Origin: Ulota crispa | Lineage: Eukaryota > Streptophyta > Bryopsida > Orthotrichales > Orthotrichaceae | NCBI GenBank assembly: GCA_963920765.1 | Contig: OY987242.1 | Span: forward strand, 25,320,002 to 25,384,001 | DNA: 64,000 nt | Direction of reading: 5' to 3' | Shown here: positions 1 through 10,890 of the stretch, one piece after another | Position numbering within the stretch: the first letter of the stretch is position 1 | How the letters are laid out: the number at the start of each line of letters is the position of its first letter | Translations under genes and position numbers: made by a program | Notes under the pieces: model-generated | Told to the model about the DNA's origin: nothing | Databases searched by the model: none | The model's input: the letters and a program-made list of their open reading frames with translations, nothing else

Positions 1-130
1 ACGAGGTTGTAGATACAGTTATTGTGGACCCTAGACATGTCATAAATCGGTCCTGAATGGTGGGAAAACAAACAATGAAGACCAAATGAGTGAACATGAG
101 AGTTTAATAATATATCACTTTAATGCTTAA

Positions 131-201
131 CCCCTAAATGTGTGAGACACCAATTTCTAGTGACTATTCCACTAGAATTTGGTGCCGCAGGCATTTAGGG
201 G
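131..201. mobile_element. 71-bp TTAA-flanked miniature element
   Basis: The element starts CCCCTAAATG and ends CATTTAGGGG. It is flanked by TTAA at 127-130 and 202-205. The inside is nearly one hairpin: ACACCAATTTCTAGTG faces CACTAGAATTTGGTGCC across a 7-base loop. It is the smallest member of the TTAA family described at 21382, 34935 and 42364. It has no coding capacity. Confidence 0.75.
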
Positions 202-328
202 TTAAAATGGTCACTGTGACCGCTCATATCCATGGCTCGTGTCCCATTTGCCAAACTATTGGATTGTATACGGGCTATGTTGTAGGGATTTGTAAGCAAA
301 TCTTGTCCAATTAAAGTGCTCCTACCTT

Positions 329-508
329 ATAGCTTGCCATAGAAGTTGCAACTTCAACTCTACTTTTCAACTATAAATCTTGCTCATAGTAACAATTAAA
401 AAATCCAAATTATGCTAAGTTAAATTTAGATCTTTGGATAGACTATAAGTGAGATCTCAAATTAAAGAGCAAAACTGAAGTTGCAACTTCTATGTACGTC
501 AAGCTATA
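329..508. repeat. Short foldback element
   Basis: The left arm (AGCTTGCCATAGAAGTTGCA) is repeated in inverted form near 483-506. The middle is AT-rich and non-coding. Just left of it, 318-329 reads GTGCTCCTACCTTA, which matches the right end of the TA-flanked family seen at 46379 and 37418. That end has no visible left partner inside the window. Confidence 0.55.
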
Positions 509-1249
509 TCTTCAAATTAGTAATGTTCTACCGTGGTTCACACATATTATAATATCATGAATATTGGCCATATATAATAGGTGTGGTAAAATAACAAAAA
601 GGATGTGGTATAAATATCAACTCCCAATGGTGTTGTAAGTATGCTTGGATGTTGCAAAATTGGTCATAGTTGCAAAATTGGTCCTATAGTGCAAGACAAC
701 ATAAACCAACAAAGATGTAACTATCATATTAACTATTTATAGAAAACCCCAAAAAAATTATAACTCTTTGTAACTATATCTAAGAAATGAGATGTTAGGA
801 AGAAAGTTATGAAGCCAATTGGAGTTATTGTTTGCCAAAAAAAAGTTATCATCATTCAAAAATGGCAACTACTTGACATTTTACACCAAGAGAGCAAAGA
901 ATTGGCCACTTTGACACTTGATGTCCTAAAATTAATAATTAATTTAAAAACAATTGGCTAAATGACAAACTGCATTTATTGAGAAGTTGACAAGGCCACT
1001 ATGGCAAATCCCAAAATCAACCAATGAGATCGATATTTCTCTAAACTTTCAGAGCAAGTTGGGGTATTCAAGGGAAAAAAAGTGCTGCCCAGGAATTTGG
1101 CTGATTCTCAAGGTTGGCTGGTTTATGGTGTCACGCACTGTAGTTGCAAAATTGGTCCTAGTTGCTTATTTTGCTATCTATAAACAAAACAACAAAGTAG
1201 AACAAGTCCCTTTTGCTTTTAATGAATCTTAATGATTATGGCTGTTGTT
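509..1249. other. AT-rich stretch without recognised gene
   Basis: I see no splice-linked reading frame and no recognisable repeat ends. The 81-codon open frame at 987-1232 has AT-rich intergenic composition and no family resemblance. Confidence 0.6.
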
Positions 1250-1254
1250 AGATG

Positions 1255-1440
1255 AAATGCTATTTTGTGGGATTAGGGTGGGAAATCTTAATTTTTTTAC
1301 AAACAAGGATAAAAGTAATCATTTACCTCCTAAATTGGGATTGGTTAGGCTTGTCCTCCTCTATGATTGTGGACAAAATTAAAGTTTTAAATCTAAATGT
1401 GAATTTGAAATCCCCAAATTCAACCCTTGTGATGGTTAAT
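1255..1440 (+). repeat. Dispersed ~200-bp repeat, copy 1
   Basis: This belongs to a family with shared landmarks in order: a TTTTGTGGG-like start, TTACAAACAAGG, GGACAAAATTA, then a CCAAATTCAA-like tail. Relatives are at 36300-36495 (-), 36780-36960 (+, partial), 47665-47860 (+) and 49395-49570 (-). No terminal inverted repeats are visible. It abuts an orphan TTAACCCCTGAG end at about 1450. Confidence 0.5.
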
Positions 1441-1849
1441 TTGTTAACCCCTGAGCCTCTGAGCGCCTAAGCCACAGGATCCTGTCATTACAAATTGGAG
1501 AAAGGGACTAGTCGCATGAATGTACTAAATGCACTGTAATCTGGATTATATTGTGTAACTGGGTTTAAATTGTACAAAGGTGGCAAAAATGGGGTTCGGG
1601 ATGGAATTCAGGGTGTAATTGAATGGGACCATTCACACATGAGGTGGCAATACTATGCAAATGCCATATGGTATTTATTGCCGGGAGGCTTGTAGTGGAT
1701 GGATTATGAGCTAGGCGCTCATGGGATAATATCTGAAGGGTGAAAAAGTTGAGATTTTCCAACTTGGCCCCTCAAAATCTAACCATAGCTATTGATAATC
1801 TCCTTCAAATGCATTGTAAGAATATGATGGAATGATTATGTCTTGTCAA

Positions 1850-2420
1850 TGAATCTCTCTATAATAATAAAGTACAATTTATTGCGTGGTGATCCTTTTA
1901 TCGTCATCCTTTACCGCGTGGTTAAAACTTGCTTGCCTAAAAACGTGCGTGGATATATATAAACAAAAACAATTGGCAATCCTTTTATCATGCTGGTAAA
2001 AACTTGTGGGCGTAAAAACATGTGTGGGTAAGAACCTCCGTGGGTAAAAACTTTCATGGATTAAAAAAATATGTGGGTAAAAAAATATGTAAAAAAGTTG
2101 CGTGGACAATTACTTTGTGGGAAAAAAATTGCGTAGGCAAAAAATAAATAATAATTTTTGCATGAGAAAACAATAGCAATCCCTTTATTGCTTGGGTAAA
2201 TACTCTATGGGTATAAAACAAAAATTGCTTCACTACAAGGGAATGTTTTGTAAACAAAAACACATATTTTATTGGCATGGGTAAAGTTTGAAATTGGATT
2301 ACGGGAATAAAAAGTAAAAAGCAAAATCTTGCAAGGGAAATGTTTTACGCAATGGAGCCTAAATTAATTATGTGTCTAGTCGGACCAACAAGTGCCTATA
2401 CCAGTAATGATATATAAGAA
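1850..2420. repeat. Repeat with degenerate GTGGGTAAAAA units, copy 1
   Basis: About a dozen degenerate units of the type TGCGTGGGTAAAAAC fill 1905-2230. A tail follows with the block AATGTTTTGTAAACAAAAAC. The same order recurs at 9466-10235. The start TCTCTATAATAATAAAG and the similar tail in the second copy recall plant Helitrons, but this is weak. Open frames here are low-complexity products of the repeat. Confidence 0.5.
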
Positions 2421-5400
2421 ATTACTTTGACTTTGGTACCCATTACCTTGTCAAGTTCAGCTCTTAGTGATAAGAAAAAACAAAAATGTTATCATTGATG
2501 ATATGCCAATTCATAGAGACCATACTATTACTTAGACAAGATGATAATGGAGACTGCTTGAGCTCGTGGACTAATTCAGGCCAATGCGTTGGGAGAATCA
2601 GCATTTAGTGCAATGTTAGCTAGTTGAATGTGCACAAGAAAACTAATGAAACATAAAACTACTGGTTAAAAGAAATAATCAAGTTTTTCCAAAAAGCTAA
2701 TTATAATATACTATAGTTTGAATATAATTTTTTTAAATTCCTGTCTAATGAAAAACTAGGTGAGAATGGAAAATGTTGCATTTTAGGCAATGATGTTAAA
2801 ATTTCTCTGCAAGCACTAATTCTAGGGATTCCAATACTACTCATAAATCCTTAAAAATCACAAAACCAAGCTCCTATTGCATGCAAGTTGATTGATGTAA
2901 CTTTTTTGTTATGTGAAACCTCCTCTTTGGAGTTTTTTGATGTAATTATTTTATGAGACCCAATTGAAGATATAATTGGTTGCTAATTGGTCTTATTAAT
3001 ATATGGGGAGTCTTATATGTATTCATGTTTTTTCATTGATCTTATCATCATCTATCTCTAGGCTTTCAATGTTACTAATATACTTTGTACCTCTTATATT
3101 TTATATGATCTTGGAATTACAAGGCATTGGAGTAGGAGAGGGAACTAGGGAAGCCATATTTAGCAAGATTGGAGCTGTAAAGACACTGTTTAATGCTTTA
3201 GAAGAGATTTCTCCCTTTTGTTAAAGGACCAAGGATCCCACTTTGGGCTTTTTGGATATTCAAGCAAGCATATCTATATATATATAATTGAATACAATTG
3301 GTAGTCCTCAACAGTTCCGTAAGTGAGGATGACAATTCCGCAATGGTAGTCCTTAATAGTTTTGAAAATGATGACGGCAATTCCATAAAGCCTATTTTTA
3401 GTTCCACTTAAAAATAGTCAAACCAAACTACAAGTTTAACAAAAGTTGAATAAAAAGGGAATACAAATTTAACTAGGGATGACATAGGAGGATAGCATGG
3501 GGCCATGCCAAGGAGCCATGGAAGGCATGACTCTATTGGTACAACAGGGAGGAGGACTTGTACTTGATATAAGACTCTGAAAGTAAGGGTATATGTGCTC
3601 ATATGAAAAAGCTTGCATTCCTCCCAAAAAAGATTGGAATTGAATAAAAATTTAGTGAGATATGGTACCATATGTGATTTAAGTGTCAACATAAGCATCC
3701 CTTAAAAAAATAAAAAACAAAAAGATTGAGGAAAGGTGTTGCCCAAATAGTGTTCAAAAGCACTTTACAATGTCTTATTCAATGGGCAAAATTTGGAGTC
3801 AACTCTCCTTGACTACCTAATAACTTCTATTTTACTTTTTATTTTTAGAAAAAATTATGTGGCAAGTACTCCACATGATGTTTTATGTTTCCACCATATG
3901 GATTTTGTAATTGAGACTTATTTTTATAAGAATCTCTTTAATGAAGTTTTCTTAGTGTAATGACAATTTCAACAAAGTAGTTCTTGCTTCCAAAAATTTT
4001 CCACTATGTTTTAAGCATTGGATGATCATGAAATTTGTGAGGCATATAGCCAACTTCATGCTCTATAAGAAGTTTAAATTGCGCAAGAAATTTGTAAAGT
4101 GGAAAATATCATTTTGAATGACAAAAAAAAATTGACATTTTGAAGAACCTTCAAAAAAGTTTTGATCCTATTTTGAGTGTTATTATCTAATGAAATATGC
4201 CATTGGAAAGTCTGAGAATTTGAAAGGTGTACATTAATAAGCAAAAAAAAGAGATCTTGCCGTTGAATTATTGAAAAAAATTCAAAATTTGATCCACTAA
4301 TCATTTTATTAAGAGAGGTCAATTTCAAGCCATTTGAGCATGTAAACACAAAGGAATTTTAGGGGTTAAAATTTAAGAATTATAAAAGTATTTAAAAAAT
4401 CTCCAACTTGGAACTTTCCATGACTTAAAGGAATTCCTTTTGTGAAAAGCATTCAACATCAATTCATATAGCCACTATAGAAAGAATACTACAAGGCTTG
4501 TTGATAAATATTGGTAAATGCAATAATAGAAAATATAAAAAAAACAGCACATTTCAACATCAAAATCAAGTTTTATGAAAAAGAGAGACTAAAAGAGCTA
4601 ATACGTGAAATTTACCCTGTCTGCAATGAGATTCCCCTTCTTGCTGTTTCTGAAGAGCACAAGCTGAAATTCTACCTGTTCAAAAACACAAAGCAAAAGA
4701 CACTATGACATATAAAATCCCTAAGTGTACTTTGCCGAAACATAGCACTCTCTTTCAGCGAGAATAGATTTGCTTCCCCCGGTAACAAATGAATTCCTAG
4801 TCTCACGAAAGTGGCCGAAGACAAAGAGAAACAGAGCATCTGATAACCTAATAAAATGACTTGAATAAAAGGTAGGATGACTTCCGTGAGTACCTTGTGG
4901 ATGAGACTGTTGTTGATAACGGAGCTGCTTATTTTCTTAAAAAGCTCATACAACGCTTCGACTTTGCTCACACTAACTGTCACAAAAATCCACATTCACA
5001 GGAAAACAATAATATGAATAAGCAAAATTTTGAATTTATTAGTTTTTTTAAATCACTCCAACAACCAGACATCTCTCTTGTTCTCCAACACTTCTTTGGC
5101 CTCTATTATGATGCAAACTCCTTGAAATCCACTATTCTCCTCCGCTACAGTTTACACATCATTGTGCATACCTAATCTCATCTTTTTCTTATTCCAAGCA
5201 ATATATACTGTAAGAGGGAGAGAGAGAAAGAGACTACTCACAAGCTATTTTGGCAACCAAAACATGAGGCTCTTTGTAACCCTAAGGCTCAATAAAGGCC
5301 TTAGAAGAAAAACAGCCCATTACAATGAAACGCAATGATCAAAGAAGCAGTCCATGCACTCAACCGCCACTTTGATTGTTGTGTGTCAAACGAAGTCTGG

Positions 5401-5734
5401 AAAGTATTCTTAAAATGTCAGAGAACTAAAACACTACAAACAAGAAATAACCAAAATTAGCTTTGCATACTTTATCCTTCTTACTTTAACTATAGTTTTC
5501 CAAAAATAAAAAATTTGAAAAGTAAGTAGAAATTACAACAAGGCCGTAAATTAAAGCTGAATAAGTTTCAACTTGGGGTTCCTTTTTCAATAAAATTGGT
5601 TGTTCATACTTTTTTTAAATTCAAGAAATCTCGAAACAAGACCAAATACTATATGCAATAGCAATGGAAATCAGCTCTAGTAACAGAAGACTTTTCATGA
5701 TTATGCTTATCAGGTCAATGGTCAAAGTTCATAC
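2421..5734. other. Gene-free AT-rich stretch
   Basis: No coding exons were recognised on either strand. There is an imperfect two-copy tandem repeat at 3300-3390 (GTAGTCCT...CAATTCC units of about 45 bp). There is an orphan TTTTAGGGGTTAA at about 4357-4369, the right end of the TTAA element family, with no convincing left partner. Confidence 0.5.
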
Positions 5735-5960
5735 CTGCATCAATCTTGGTGATTGTTGTCCCTTGGGTCCCTCTTGTTCACCCACAAAGTCACACGCCTT
5801 AGTAGTGTCAGCTTCACTTGCACATAATTTATCTTCTCCAACAACACTCTCACTAATGCAACACCTAGTGCGTAAGCCAATTCCCTGAACCCACTCCTCA
5901 AAACTAAATTGCCATGATAGACCCCAGCAGCAGCTAAACTATGGAGACCTCTCAATATCC
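5735..5960. repeat. Duplicated ~220-bp segment, copy 1
   Basis: This segment matches 7880-8100 in the same orientation, sharing AAAGTCACACGCC and TTCACTTGCACATAAT and the order of the blocks between. The second copy lies close to GCTCTGATAT at about 7762. Read on the minus strand, that resembles the initiator-tRNA primer-binding site of plant LTR retrotransposons. Both copies could be debris of such an element, but I could not define LTR ends or a pol frame. Confidence 0.4.
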
Positions 5961-7879
5961 CCTAGCCCTACCCAAAATAAACCTCCTCCTCCTCCTCTGC
6001 AAATCTTCTTCTCCTTCTCTCCTTCATTGTTGTCCTCTCTAGCCATCACTCACTCCACAATTGCAATATCCCTCACTCACTCCGCAATCATGTCATAATT
6101 TCCATCAACCACGCAAACTGACAAAACTAAACAACAAAGGCTTCTAAAATGAAGCAATTAAGCACTTGCGATTTCAAATGGCGCGAGCGGAAACGGAACT
6201 CACCTAAACGAAGAAATTTAAAAACTCCCTCATGATCCATGTTGCTCTCTCTCTCTCTCCATCGCCCACACAAGCAGGGATGCATTCAAATATTGCACAA
6301 GCATGTGCTCACCTCATAGACTCTGAAGCAACTACTCGTTCATAACCCTTTTGACAAGGTAATTTTTACCACCAATTGCGAGAGTGAGAGAAAGAGAAAA
6401 TAAGATGATGTAAGCTTAGTCACGCACTTTGCAGTTTGAATCTTTTGAATATTGAATTGAGGACTTGGCAAGATTTTTGATGCAAAGAGGCAAGCTTGTA
6501 CATTTGACTCCGCACCCTGAATCTTCCCAAGTCCTAGATTCAAAACTGGATAGATCTTTATATTTATTGCGTATCTCTGTTGGAATCTTTTGCGTTCCCT
6601 TTGAGGGACAAACTCCGATGTCGAATTAGGGTTTTGAGAAGCGTCCCGCAAGGTTGCCGGCTATTTTCATCCATGGACAAAAATTCGTCCCCTGTTCATC
6701 CACCCTTGGGGTTTATGCCAGGAGGTATGATTTTGTTTATAACTCCAAAAGAGGGTAGAATTGTATAACACTGAAATGAGGGGCAATTATTACTTTTATC
6801 CTTCATAACATTTAGTAGCCTGAAGAGAGGCTACCTTTCCCTCTCTTCAGGTCTCATCCACAAACTTCATAGTGCAACTTTGGGTAGAACAATTTTTTTG
6901 TTATAAAAGTGGTCAAAGGCTTCTGAAATTTTTAGGCAGCACAAATTTTTTTTTTTTTCACTTTAGATGTAAATATCTCACTCCTCTCCATCTGGAATGA
7001 GCTGATTTTTTCCCACAAGTACCTCTTCTAGTCTAGAGGAAGATCCCATTGTTGGATCTCCCAAAAACAAAACATAAAATCCCTTTTCAATAAGCCTCCT
7101 AAAAGTGGCAACACAAGTACCTCCTCTAGTCTGGGGCAAGATCCTACGGTTGGATCTCCCAAAAACAAAACATAAAATCCCTTTTCAGTCCACGATTAGG
7201 TTGGAATACATTGCTGCCAATTCCACTTCCAAAGATATCATTTGGCTTTGACAACTTTTGAGCGATTTGGGATTTCCTCAATTATTTCCTACGCATTTAC
7301 TATCCAATAATCAAAGTGCAATTCAGCTTGTTCACAATTCTGAATTCTACAGAGTCACAGACATACAAAGCACATTGACATAATAAACCATTTCATTTGG
7401 GAGCATGAGTTGCTTTGCAACATCAACGTGCTTTATGTATCCACTATTAACCAATTTGCAAATTTATTTACAAAAGCCTTGCCTACATAAAGTTTTCAAC
7501 TCCTACGGTTTGGTCTTTGCCTTTGTCGTCTTCCTACATCAACAACGCCAGTTAAAGTAAACAAACTGTACGTTTTACATATCAATCTGAGAGAGAGCGT
7601 TAAAAATAGTGATGTAGTAACATAAATGACATGGAAAATGCCACTATGATAGTTAGGACATGATTAGTTTGTTACAGTTGTTAGAGGAACATGGTTGCCA
7701 GAGCATGACAACTGTTAGTTGTTAGACAATCATAGTTGTTTTTCCCTAGCTTAAGTACCAAGCTCTGATATAGAGAATGTATTTGTTGAGAATATGCAAA
7801 ACACAAAACTATCTTTGTGGCAAATCCTGTGTGTACTTGAAAGTGTGTTGTAAACTTTGTTGTGTTTACATATTTCCAT
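5961..7879. other. Intergenic stretch between the duplicated segments
   Basis: No gene was recognised. At 6804-6890 there is a relative of the element end at 44108 (CATAACATT.AGTAGCC followed by TCATCCACAAACTT). At 7010-7180 two similar blocks (AAGTACCTCTTCTAG and CAAGTACCTCCTCTAG, each followed by GTTGGATCTCCCAAAAAC) form an imperfect direct repeat about 90 bp apart. Confidence 0.45.
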
Positions 7880-8100
7880 CAGTTCACACCTGTGCCATCA
7901 ACCTTGGTGGTTGTTGTTGTTTGGGTCCTTTGAATCCCTCTTGTTCACTCATAAAGTCACACGCCCTAGCAGTGGCAATTTCACTTGCACATAATCTATC
8001 CTCTCTAACAACTCTCTCACTATTGCAGTACCTAGTTCAGCACCTAGTGCTTTAGCCAATTCTCTAAACTAGCTCCTCAAATCTAAACTCCCGTAATAGA
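7880..8100. repeat. Duplicated ~220-bp segment, copy 2
   Basis: This is the partner of 5735-5960. See that entry for the shared blocks and the possible retrotransposon origin. Confidence 0.4.
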
Positions 8101-8450
8101 TCCCACTCGAGTGGATCATTTGTTGTATGTTGCATACCCCTTGTGCTACAATGGGGTATTTTTTAGATGGCTATTTACCTCCCAAGCAAAAATAAAAAGG
8201 CCTCCATAGTTATGTAATTTGTCAAAATGACCGATATTAGGGCACTCTATACTTACTTTTACGGCATGGGAGATTCCATTTTTTTCCATGCTATTTTCTT
8301 CATAAAGAAAAAAAAACAAACTGTCAAGCAAAGACAGCAAGGGGTTTTGGGTAAGAAGTAAAAGAAAGGCATGTGAATATTTGATGGTTGAAGTTAACAT
8401 TGTAGAATTTTTTTTTTTTACATACTGTTTTTTTGTTAAGACATTTTGGC

Positions 8451-8892
8451 TCATTAGCAAAGTTTTGAGCCCTCCAAAAGCTCCCTAAACCCTAAATCAA
8501 GCTATTAATTGGCTAGTGTGAGTACAAAAAAAGAACACTCATACCATTGCTACATTGTATGAAAGACTAAAGCTACATACACAACCCAAAATAATAAAAA
8601 AGACATTTAACTCATAAACTATGTAATTGTACTCACTACTCACTATTCAAGTACTTCACTCATCTATTCAAATAGAGTAAAGTAGAATTCATGGTCATAT
8701 TAAACATTTGTACCCATGATTTTTATTCAATATGGATAACATAATAATATAGTTTTCATGATTGCATTAAATTCAAAGAATGAGCAGAAATAGGGGATAA
8801 GTGGTTTGTTTATTGTAATAAATATATGTTGTAACACCCCTTTAGGGACTTTGTAGGAGCTATCAAAAGGCTCAAAGCTTTGCTAATGGGTG
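8451..8892. repeat. Foldback element with ~37-bp arms
   Basis: The left arm TTAGCAAAGTTTTGAGCC (about 8454) is matched in inverted form by GGCTCAAAGCTTTGCTAA ending near 8888. The arms continue inward with AAAAGCTCCCTAAA against TTTAGGGACTTTGTAGGAGC. The roughly 360-bp interior has no reading frame of note. Confidence 0.5.
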
Positions 8893-9465
8893 CCCGGGTT
8901 GGTGTTATATTTTGCATTTTTTTCACATATATGTATTTATATATATTTGAAATTTTAGAGCCTAATTAGGGCACCTTCATTTATACAAAATTTTAGTATT
9001 TAGTTCACTCACCATTTTAGGTTAGACACTTCTTTTCTGCTTAAATATATATTTGATTTGAACACCCTATTTTTTGCTATGATATAAGCTATGACAATTT
9101 GGTTGGTTTTAAATTTTGAGTTCTTTTCACTTCATAAAACTTTTGTTAAATCACCTTTGCTTTGGCTTTTTATCCAATATAGCCTTGCCTCTTGAATAAC
9201 TAGCTGCCTATACAAACCCATACTAAATACAATCTTGTGCATAAGATAACTCCAAATCTTGTGCTCCTATATAAGTTATAAAAGAACTTAATGCCTCAGA
9301 TTTGTAGTGTACTTATGTTATTTATATTGGATTTAGCATTTTGAATGTTCTCTTATTTATTTGAAAGTTTGTTATAATTTTTATCTCAAATAAATATAAC
9401 CTTATACACATTATACAATTAAATGTATCTTTTTTTTGATAACAACACACCAAATAAAATTAGGT
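8893..9465. other. AT-rich stretch, nothing recognised
   Basis: No exons and no clear repeat ends were seen. Confidence 0.5.
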
Positions 9466-10235
9466 AATCTATCTATATACTCGTCTGTTGCTCCATGCCC
9501 ATGAAGGTTTAGGAGCCTGCCATCCGCCATTTGCATGGCCAGGTGGCTGGCGTGAGTGTGCGGAGGCTGGCGGACCCTGGCGGGGCTCTAAACCGCCACT
9601 GTAAAATCCGCCACCTTGCTAAATGCTAGCGTCCGCCAAAAAAAACCAGCATGTGAGTGGAGCATATATAACGGAGTACAATTTCCCAATCTGGTGATCC
9701 TTTTACAAAGATTCTTTTGCCGCGTGGGTAAATGAACATGTATGAATAAAAACTTGCTTGGGTAAAAAATTAGCGTGCATAAAAACTTGCTTGGATAAAA
9801 ATCTATGTAGGTAAAATCTTGCATGAGAAAAAATGTATGGGTAAAAATTGTATGTGTAAAAGAATGCATGGGTGAAAAACAAAAAAATGTAACAAAATTG
9901 CATGGTTAAAGAACAAAAATATACAAAAAATTGCATGAATAATTACTATGTGGGTAAAAAATTTGTGTAGGTAAAAAATTAAAAATAATAATTTGCATGA
10001 GAAAATAGTGACATTCCTTTTATTGTGTGAGTAAATTTTTCTATGATATAGAATAAAAAATATTTTAGTGTAAGATAATGTTTTGTAAACAAAAACAAAT
10101 ATTTTGGATAAAGTTTGAAATTGAAATGCACAAATAAAAAATAAGAATTATTTTCTTGTGCGGGAAATGTTTTGCATAATTGAGCCTGAAATTATTTTAC
10201 ATTATGTCAGATTGACAGGTGCATATACTAGTAAC
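9466..10235. repeat. Repeat with GTGGGTAAAAA units, copy 2; Helitron-like ends
   Basis: This copy carries the same degenerate TGCATGGGTAAAAA unit array (about 9720-10030) and the same AATGTTTTGTAAACAAAAAC tail block as 1850-2420. A possible 5' end TCTATATACTCGTCTG follows A. The far end has a short TGTCA/TGACA hairpin about ten bases before CTAG and T. This fits the Helitron pattern (TC start, hairpin, CTRR end), but no helicase is present and the boundary is inferred. Confidence 0.35.
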
Positions 10236-10890
10236 TAATGTAACACAATGTTGCCATGACCCAAAGCGACGTCCACAAATGTGCCTAAATTAAACAACAT
10301 TTATACCGTTTTTTTTGGTAGTGATAATCAATAAAATAAGCGTACCTCACAATCTTGGAATAATTTGGTTATTTAGCACATTTAACAATGCTAAAGTTCT
10401 CATTAGGGATCATTGAGCTAGACACTTACATTAACCAGATGAAAAAATTGTTGTTTATCGTAAAAATCATCCATCCATCCATAAGCTTCGTTTTGCCTTC
10501 TGCGACGTTGCGATTTCGGAGTTTCTCGTCGGGACCACAACCGGTGAGGTTGATGCGTCGTCGTCGTCCAAAATATTCGCATCGCACAAGAGGAGGCCAT
10601 TCCGGGTTTAGGATTTAGTGGCGAGGCTCTCGTCGGTGGAGCTCTCGGCGTTGTCACGCTCTGCTCGCGCGCGCGCACCGTAAGCCATCATTATCACCAC
10701 AACATTTGCCTTTCATTAACAATTTAGGTTTTCAAATTTGTGAAAATTTATGCGATCCTGTCGAAGATTGCGTCGACCGCGGGCGAGAGGCGATCTGTGA
10801 TGTAAGAAGTCGCCCGATGAGAAGGTTGCCGGAGACGTGCTCAGCTGAGCCACTGCTAAATATATCAGGGTTTCGATTAGGGTATAAGCA
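10236..10890 (+). promoter_or_regulatory. Upstream region and 5' leader of the GRGRG gene
   Basis: The composition switches from AT-rich to GC-rich near 10490, as expected at a gene start. CG-rich motifs follow up to the start codon. No TATA box could be assigned with confidence. An open frame reaching 10894 overlaps the ATG but has no ATG of its own. Confidence 0.35.

Noticed and set aside
131..201. CCCCTAAA ends as telomere repeats
   Set aside because: The unit is present once per end in inverted pairs with flanking TTAA, not in tandem, and has one C too many for the plant telomere unit.
2233..2250. CACTACAAGGGAATG as a CACTA end
   Set aside because: No inverted partner nearby; the related copy at 9466 lacks the motif.
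1879..2278. Open frames with repeated Phe-Tyr-Pro and Thr-His residues, also at 9588-9936
   Set aside because: They are read through the degenerate GTGGGTAAAAA array on its minus strand; composition and overlap show they are by-products of the repeat.
7740..8120. LTR retrotransposon with primer-binding site near GCTCTGATAT
   Set aside because: Only nine bases match, the two similar segments lack TG...CA ends, and no gag or pol frame was seen; kept only as a duplicated segment.
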